A DNA stretch of 9,068 nt from Oscillospiraceae bacterium (GTDB taxonomy: Bacteria; Bacillota; Clostridia; Clostridiales; Clostridiaceae), in the NCBI GenBank assembly GCA_009785875.1, contig WQUF01000428.1, positions 1-9,068 on the forward strand, read 5' to 3'. A program made the position numbers and the translations under genes. A model generated the notes under the pieces. It was not told where the DNA came from. It did not search any database and saw only the letters and a program-made list of their open reading frames with translations. Below are positions 5,806 through 9,068 of the stretch, one piece after another. Positions within the stretch are counted from its first letter, which is position 1; each line of letters opens with the position of its first letter.

Positions 5806-5846
5806 ATTTATTTATCCCTAAATGATTTGTATTGGAGGAATTAAAT

Positions 5847-7724
5847 ATTAAAAAAAACGTAGTATATGATTTTGATATGAATTTTTTAAGCAAAATTCAA
5901 CCTCAAGGTGGCATGGCCTTTGAACAAAAATATATTAGGAAAGGCGACGGATATGAATCCTGTATATTTGTATATGAATATCCATCAGAAGTAAACGAGT
6001 TTTGGATTTATAGATTGATATCTATGAAGGATGTTATATCCACACTTGATGTTGTATCATCTGAAAGGAGTAAGGATATTCAGGATATAAATAAAAGTTT
6101 GCTGGAACAGAAAATGAGATATGTATATGAAAAGGACCACACTTCGAAGGTAGATGCTGAGGAAATCCACAATTCTCTTGAAAAATTGTACAGAGATGTG
6201 AGTCAAAACGGTGAAGTGATAAAATACATTAGGCTTAGAATTTTTGTATATGCAAAGACCATAACAGAACTTGAGACTAAAACCAAAAATATAATAGAAA
6301 ACCTAGAAGGTCTTGGATGCAAGGGTACTGTGCTCTTAAACGAATGCGAATTTGAATGGAAATCTTTGTTTTCAGATTATAAAAGCCAGTGGAATAATGA
6401 TAAGAGAGATGGTACAGGTCTTCCTTGTGAAACTTTAGGTGGAGGTTTTCCATTTCACTTTGCAAAACTTCACGATCCTTTAGGCACGTATTATGGAAAA
6501 ACAGATACAGATGGCAACGTCATATTCGATTTGTTTTATAAAGATGCTATAAGAAAGCATTATAATGCTGTGATATTAGGACTCATGGGAGCAGGGAAGT
6601 CGAGCCTTTTAAAGAAACTTTTAGTGGATAACGCCACTCGTGGTAATTTAGTTAGGGGGTTTGATATAACAGGAGAGTTCAAAGATTTAATACAAGCTCT
6701 TGGAGGTAAATATGTATCCTTGGATGGAACGGATGGAGTGATAAACCCACTAGAAATTTTTAAGACATCAGAAGATGAATATTTATGCTTTTCTCAGCAT
6801 ATATCAAAGGTGAGCACATTTTATCAATTTTTAAGCAACGATTTGATTGATGAGGACAAGGATCAGTTTGAGATTCTGCTTCGACAGCTGTATTATAAAA
6901 AAGGTTTGGTCCCAGATGGAGGAAAAGTAGTGACTGGGCTTTCACCTGAAGAGTATCCCGTATTTTCTGATTTTTTAAAGCTCCTTCAGAGCAAACTCTA
7001 TGAAAATGAGGATGAAAAGATCATCGATAGCTTATCTAAGTCAAAAGCATTGAGATTTGAAAGAATTGAGCTTAAAATTAGAAATTTAATTGATAATTAT
7101 GGATATTTATTCGATAAACACTCGTCTATAAAGAATATACTAGAAGAGAAGATCTTGTTCTTTTCTATACGAAATTTAACATCGCTAAAAAAAGAAATAT
7201 TCAATGCGGAGCTGTTTTCTGCTTTGAGTTTATTGTGGGATGATCTTTTAAAAAAGGGTAAGAGGCAAAAGGATTTATTTGAATCTAGTGCTCTCGATTG
7301 GAACGATGTTGAAAGATATGTGATAATTATGGACGAGGCTACTAAGATCATAAATACCAGCAATTTGATGGCAATAGAATATATCTCAAATTTTGCAAGG
7401 GAAGCTAGGAAATATTTTGGATCAATAATATTTTCCATGCATTCAATAAGGGACTGCATTACTGACGGATCTACCAGTGAAGCTGTGAATATGATAACTA
7501 CATTATTTGAACTCACTCAATATAAATTCATACTTCAGCAGGATTCAAATACTTTAGACGTGCTTAAAAATGTGTTTAAATATCAATTAAGCGACCATGA
7601 ACTTAATTTAATTCCTCAGTTGAGGCAAGGTCAATGTATTTTATCAATTAGTGGGGGGAATAACATTAAATTCGATATTTTTCTATCTGAAAAGGAAAAA
7701 ACTCTTTTTAAAGGGGGAGTTTAA
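5847..7724 (+). CDS. VirB4-type transfer ATPase, main domains
   Basis: About 625 residues: an N-terminal VirB4 region opening near KIQPQGGMAF and RKGDGYESC, then a P-loop domain. Counted from ATT 5847, Walker A is GLMGAGKSS (245-253), Walker B is VIIMDEA (492-498), and REARKYFG (518-525) is the conserved VirB4 arginine-lysine stretch. The residue usually Gln in the following TQ motif is His (SMHSI). VirB4 ATPases power assembly and DNA transfer at the inner face of the membrane (TcpF, ConE, Orf16). The first conventional start, TTG 5832, overlaps the only Shine-Dalgarno site (GGAGG, 5834-5838). That site lies 8 nt before ATT 5847, which gives the natural-looking start MKKNVVYDFD; I prefer it. 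The missing N-terminal domain is encoded by the preceding ORF. It abuts the hydrolase gene with no gap. Confidence 0.85.
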   Translation: MKKNVVYDFDMNFLSKIQPQGGMAFEQKYIRKGDGYESCIFVYEYPSEVNEFWIYRLISMKDVISTLDVVSSERSKDIQDINKSLLEQKMRYVYEKDHTSKVDAEEIHNSLEKLYRDVSQNGEVIKYIRLRIFVYAKTITELETKTKNIIENLEGLGCKGTVLLNECEFEWKSLFSDYKSQWNNDKRDGTGLPCETLGGGFPFHFAKLHDPLGTYYGKTDTDGNVIFDLFYKDAIRKHYNAVILGLMGAGKSSLLKKLLVDNATRGNLVRGFDITGEFKDLIQALGGKYVSLDGTDGVINPLEIFKTSEDEYLCFSQHISKVSTFYQFLSNDLIDEDKDQFEILLRQLYYKKGLVPDGGKVVTGLSPEEYPVFSDFLKLLQSKLYENEDEKIIDSLSKSKALRFERIELKIRNLIDNYGYLFDKHSSIKNILEEKILFFSIRNLTSLKKEIFNAELFSALSLLWDDLLKKGKRQKDLFESSALDWNDVERYVIIMDEATKIINTSNLMAIEYISNFAREARKYFGSIIFSMHSIRDCITDGSTSEAVNMITTLFELTQYKFILQQDSNTLDVLKNVFKYQLSDHELNLIPQLRQGQCILSISGGNNIKFDIFLSEKEKTLFKGGV

Positions 7725-8744
7725 GTGAAAAAGCTGATATTTATTTTAGGCGGAGGGTCTTTAGTATTTTTTATATTTTTTATCCTCATTGCGCCTTTAT
7801 GCTTTACACTTATGAACAATTCCATACTTAAAAATAAGGATGTCACCGTGAGAAATACCAGCTTATCTCAAGATGTTTTGCAGTGGAAACCAGCTGTTGA
7901 GGAATATGCTTTTAAAAACGATATGGGGGATTATGTGGATTTGATTTTAGCTATCATCATGCAAGAATCTTCTGGAAAGGGACTTGATGTGATGCAATCA
8001 TCAGAATCCACATTTAATACTAGATTTCCAAATGTACCAAATGCCATCACTGATCCTATATATTCTATTGAATGTGGGATAAATACCCTTAAGCAATGCT
8101 TAATATTGGCAGGTGTAAGGGGTATGGGCGATACAGAAAATATTAAAATTGCGCTTCAAGGCTACAATTTTGGTCCAGAATATATAGATTATGCTAAAAA
8201 TAATGGGGGATACTCACTTAAAACTGCTGAAGATTTTAGCGATATGATGGCTAAAGTTAAAGCTTGGAATGATTATGGAGATCCTCTATATGTAGATCAT
8301 GTTTTTAGATATTGTGCGGTTTTAAGTAATGCTTATGACTATGAAAAAGCTAATGAAATATATGTTGGTTTGATGAAAGAAGCAATAAAACAAGAGGGGA
8401 AAAAATATTTATTGGGAGATACAACGTTTAAAGATGGAATTCCTGTTACTTTTGATTGTTCAGGTTTAACTCAGTGGTGTTTTAACAGCATAGGGATAAA
8501 TATACCAAGGACAGCTCAAGAGCAATATGATTTTATGGATCATATTCCTATGGATGAGGCTATTCCGGGGGATCTAATCTTCTTTAAAGATACATATCAA
8601 TCAAAAGATTATATAACTCATGTGGGGATTTATCAAGGAGATATGGAGATATTTCATGCTGGGAATCCAATAGGTTTTGAGTATATAAACACTGAATATT
8701 GGCTAGATCATCTTGTTTGCGCTGGACGTTTAAAGGAAAATTGA
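7725..8744 (+). CDS. Bifunctional cell-wall hydrolase: lysozyme plus NlpC/P60 (CwlT/TcpG type)
   Basis: The 339-residue protein has an N-terminal membrane anchor or signal (8-30), so the rest acts outside the membrane. Residues about 55-205 form a CwlT-type lysozyme domain with IIMQESSGK, whose Glu81 is the expected catalytic acid, followed by DVMQSSES and QGYNFGPEYI. Residues about 215-337 form an NlpC/P60 endopeptidase with catalytic Cys245 (FDCSGL), His299 (THVGIY) and third residue His311 (IFHAGN). The family cuts both glycan strands and stem peptides to open the wall for the transfer channel (CwlT of ICEBs1, Orf14 of Tn916, TcpG of pCW3). Both active sites look intact. The start is GTG directly after the VirB4 stop, with AGGGGGAG about 6 nt upstream. 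The next gene starts 1 nt after its stop. Confidence 0.92.
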   Translation: MKKLIFILGGGSLVFFIFFILIAPLCFTLMNNSILKNKDVTVRNTSLSQDVLQWKPAVEEYAFKNDMGDYVDLILAIIMQESSGKGLDVMQSSESTFNTRFPNVPNAITDPIYSIECGINTLKQCLILAGVRGMGDTENIKIALQGYNFGPEYIDYAKNNGGYSLKTAEDFSDMMAKVKAWNDYGDPLYVDHVFRYCAVLSNAYDYEKANEIYVGLMKEAIKQEGKKYLLGDTTFKDGIPVTFDCSGLTQWCFNSIGINIPRTAQEQYDFMDHIPMDEAIPGDLIFFKDTYQSKDYITHVGIYQGDMEIFHAGNPIGFEYINTEYWLDHLVCAGRLKEN

Positions 8745-8745
8745 T

Positions 8746-9068
8746 ATGGCAGAGATTATTTATAAAGTCAAGAGAAGGTTTAATATAACATCCATTTATT
8801 ATTTGATTTTTTTTATAGCTGTAGGGGTGACAATATTCTTTTTGACTTCTAAACTTTTTTTGCACGATTTTTATGTAATAACATATGAAAATAATACGCT
8901 AACTTATACCAGCAATGTGAGGTCAAGAGATGCGAGAAATCTAATCGATACTCTAAAAAATGCTTATTATTTAAATGAGAATACAAAAGATGTGATATAT
9001 ATGACAAAAACTCAGGATAATGGCTTTTTAGTGATGATAACTGAAAGTACTTTTAGATTCAACGATTC
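8746..9068 (+). CDS. Single-pass membrane protein, N-terminal part only, possible transfer component
   Basis: The reading frame is open from ATG 8746 to the right edge (107 codons, no stop). A basic N-terminus (KVKRR) precedes one hydrophobic helix (about 17-38), then a polar part that would lie outside the cell. That part begins HDFYVITYENNTLTYTSN. AAAGGAAAA lies just upstream, and the start is 1 nt past the hydrolase stop, so it belongs to the same operon. In Tn916, ICEBs1 and similar elements the gene next to the hydrolase encodes the VirB8-like protein (Orf13, ConC, TcpC), a single-pass protein with an outer NTF2-like domain. The position and topology fit, but the visible sequence gives no decisive motif, so this is an inference from context. 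Confidence 0.6.
   Translation, partial: MAEIIYKVKRRFNITSIYYLIFFIAVGVTIFFLTSKLFLHDFYVITYENNTLTYTSNVRSRDARNLIDTLKNAYYLNENTKDVIYMTKTQDNGFLVMITESTFRFND

Noticed and set aside
5721..5846. VirB4 split as a simple frameshift, sequencing error or single stop mutation
   Set aside because: The two ORFs are in the same frame but separated by 126 nt with five in-frame stops, a structured region and a separate ribosome-binding site; one base change would not join them.
5721..5846. Ribosomal bypass or intron joining the VirB4 halves
   Set aside because: No matching take-off and landing codons and no intron core could be recognised, and the second ORF has its own Shine-Dalgarno site; kept only as a remote alternative.
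7097..7516. 139-codon minus-strand open frame inside the VirB4 gene
   Set aside because: It lies opposite the Walker B region of a clear ATPase and is explained by AT-rich codon use on the other strand; no start signals.
8584..8865. Minus-strand open frame across the end of the hydrolase gene
   Set aside because: It overlaps the NlpC/P60 catalytic region and the start of the next plus-strand gene, with no supporting start site or recognisable protein.
1..9068. tRNA, rRNA, CRISPR array, att site, oriT
   Set aside because: No cloverleaf-like run, rRNA segment, regularly spaced repeats, or recognisable integration or transfer-origin sequence was seen on reading both strands.

Overview
The window looks like part of an integrative conjugative element or conjugative plasmid from a low-GC Gram-positive bacterium (Firmicutes, clostridial in feel). 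The base composition is strongly AT-rich, Shine-Dalgarno sites are strong (AAGGAGG, AGGGGG, GGAGG), starts are mixed (ATG, TTG, GTG and probably ATT), and the machinery resembles the Tn916 / ICEBs1 / pCW3 (Tcp) type of transfer system. The exact host cannot be told from this sequence.

Left part (1-1777). A truncated minus-strand gene leaves the left edge and diverges from a compact plus-strand operon of three genes. These are a two-helix membrane protein that resembles SLATT effectors, a 2H phosphoesterase-fold protein overlapping it by ATGA, and a small polytopic membrane protein that probably starts at an ATT codon. An extended -10 promoter precedes the operon and a clear intrinsic terminator closes it. 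This cargo-like module is the best candidate for an undescribed system: a membrane effector coupled to an enzyme of a superfamily that cuts cyclic or 2',5'-linked nucleotides, with no nucleotide cyclase visible.

Middle and right (1778-9068). A good sigma-A-type promoter and a leader of about 140 nt introduce a transfer operon. In order it encodes an FtsK/TcpA-type coupling ATPase, a 74-residue two-helix (VirB2/TcpD-like) protein, a VirB6-like polytopic protein, a TcpE-like two-helix protein, a VirB4-type ATPase as two ORFs (179 and about 625 residues), a lysozyme plus NlpC/P60 cell-wall hydrolase (CwlT/TcpG/Orf14 type), and the start of a single-pass membrane protein cut by the right edge. 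Together these would form the channel, motors and wall-opening enzyme of a Gram-positive type IV secretion system. The relaxase, integrase and origin of transfer are not in the window.

Two intergenic stretches break the tight gene packing. One (3572-3752) holds a long hairpin with a T-tract and a degraded C-terminal transposase fragment that now supplies the ribosome-binding site and start region of the VirB6-like gene. The other (5721-5846) lies between the two VirB4 ORFs and holds a large inverted repeat with a competing inner hairpin and a possible internal promoter. No tRNA, rRNA or CRISPR array was seen, and no stretch longer than 300 bases lacks a gene.
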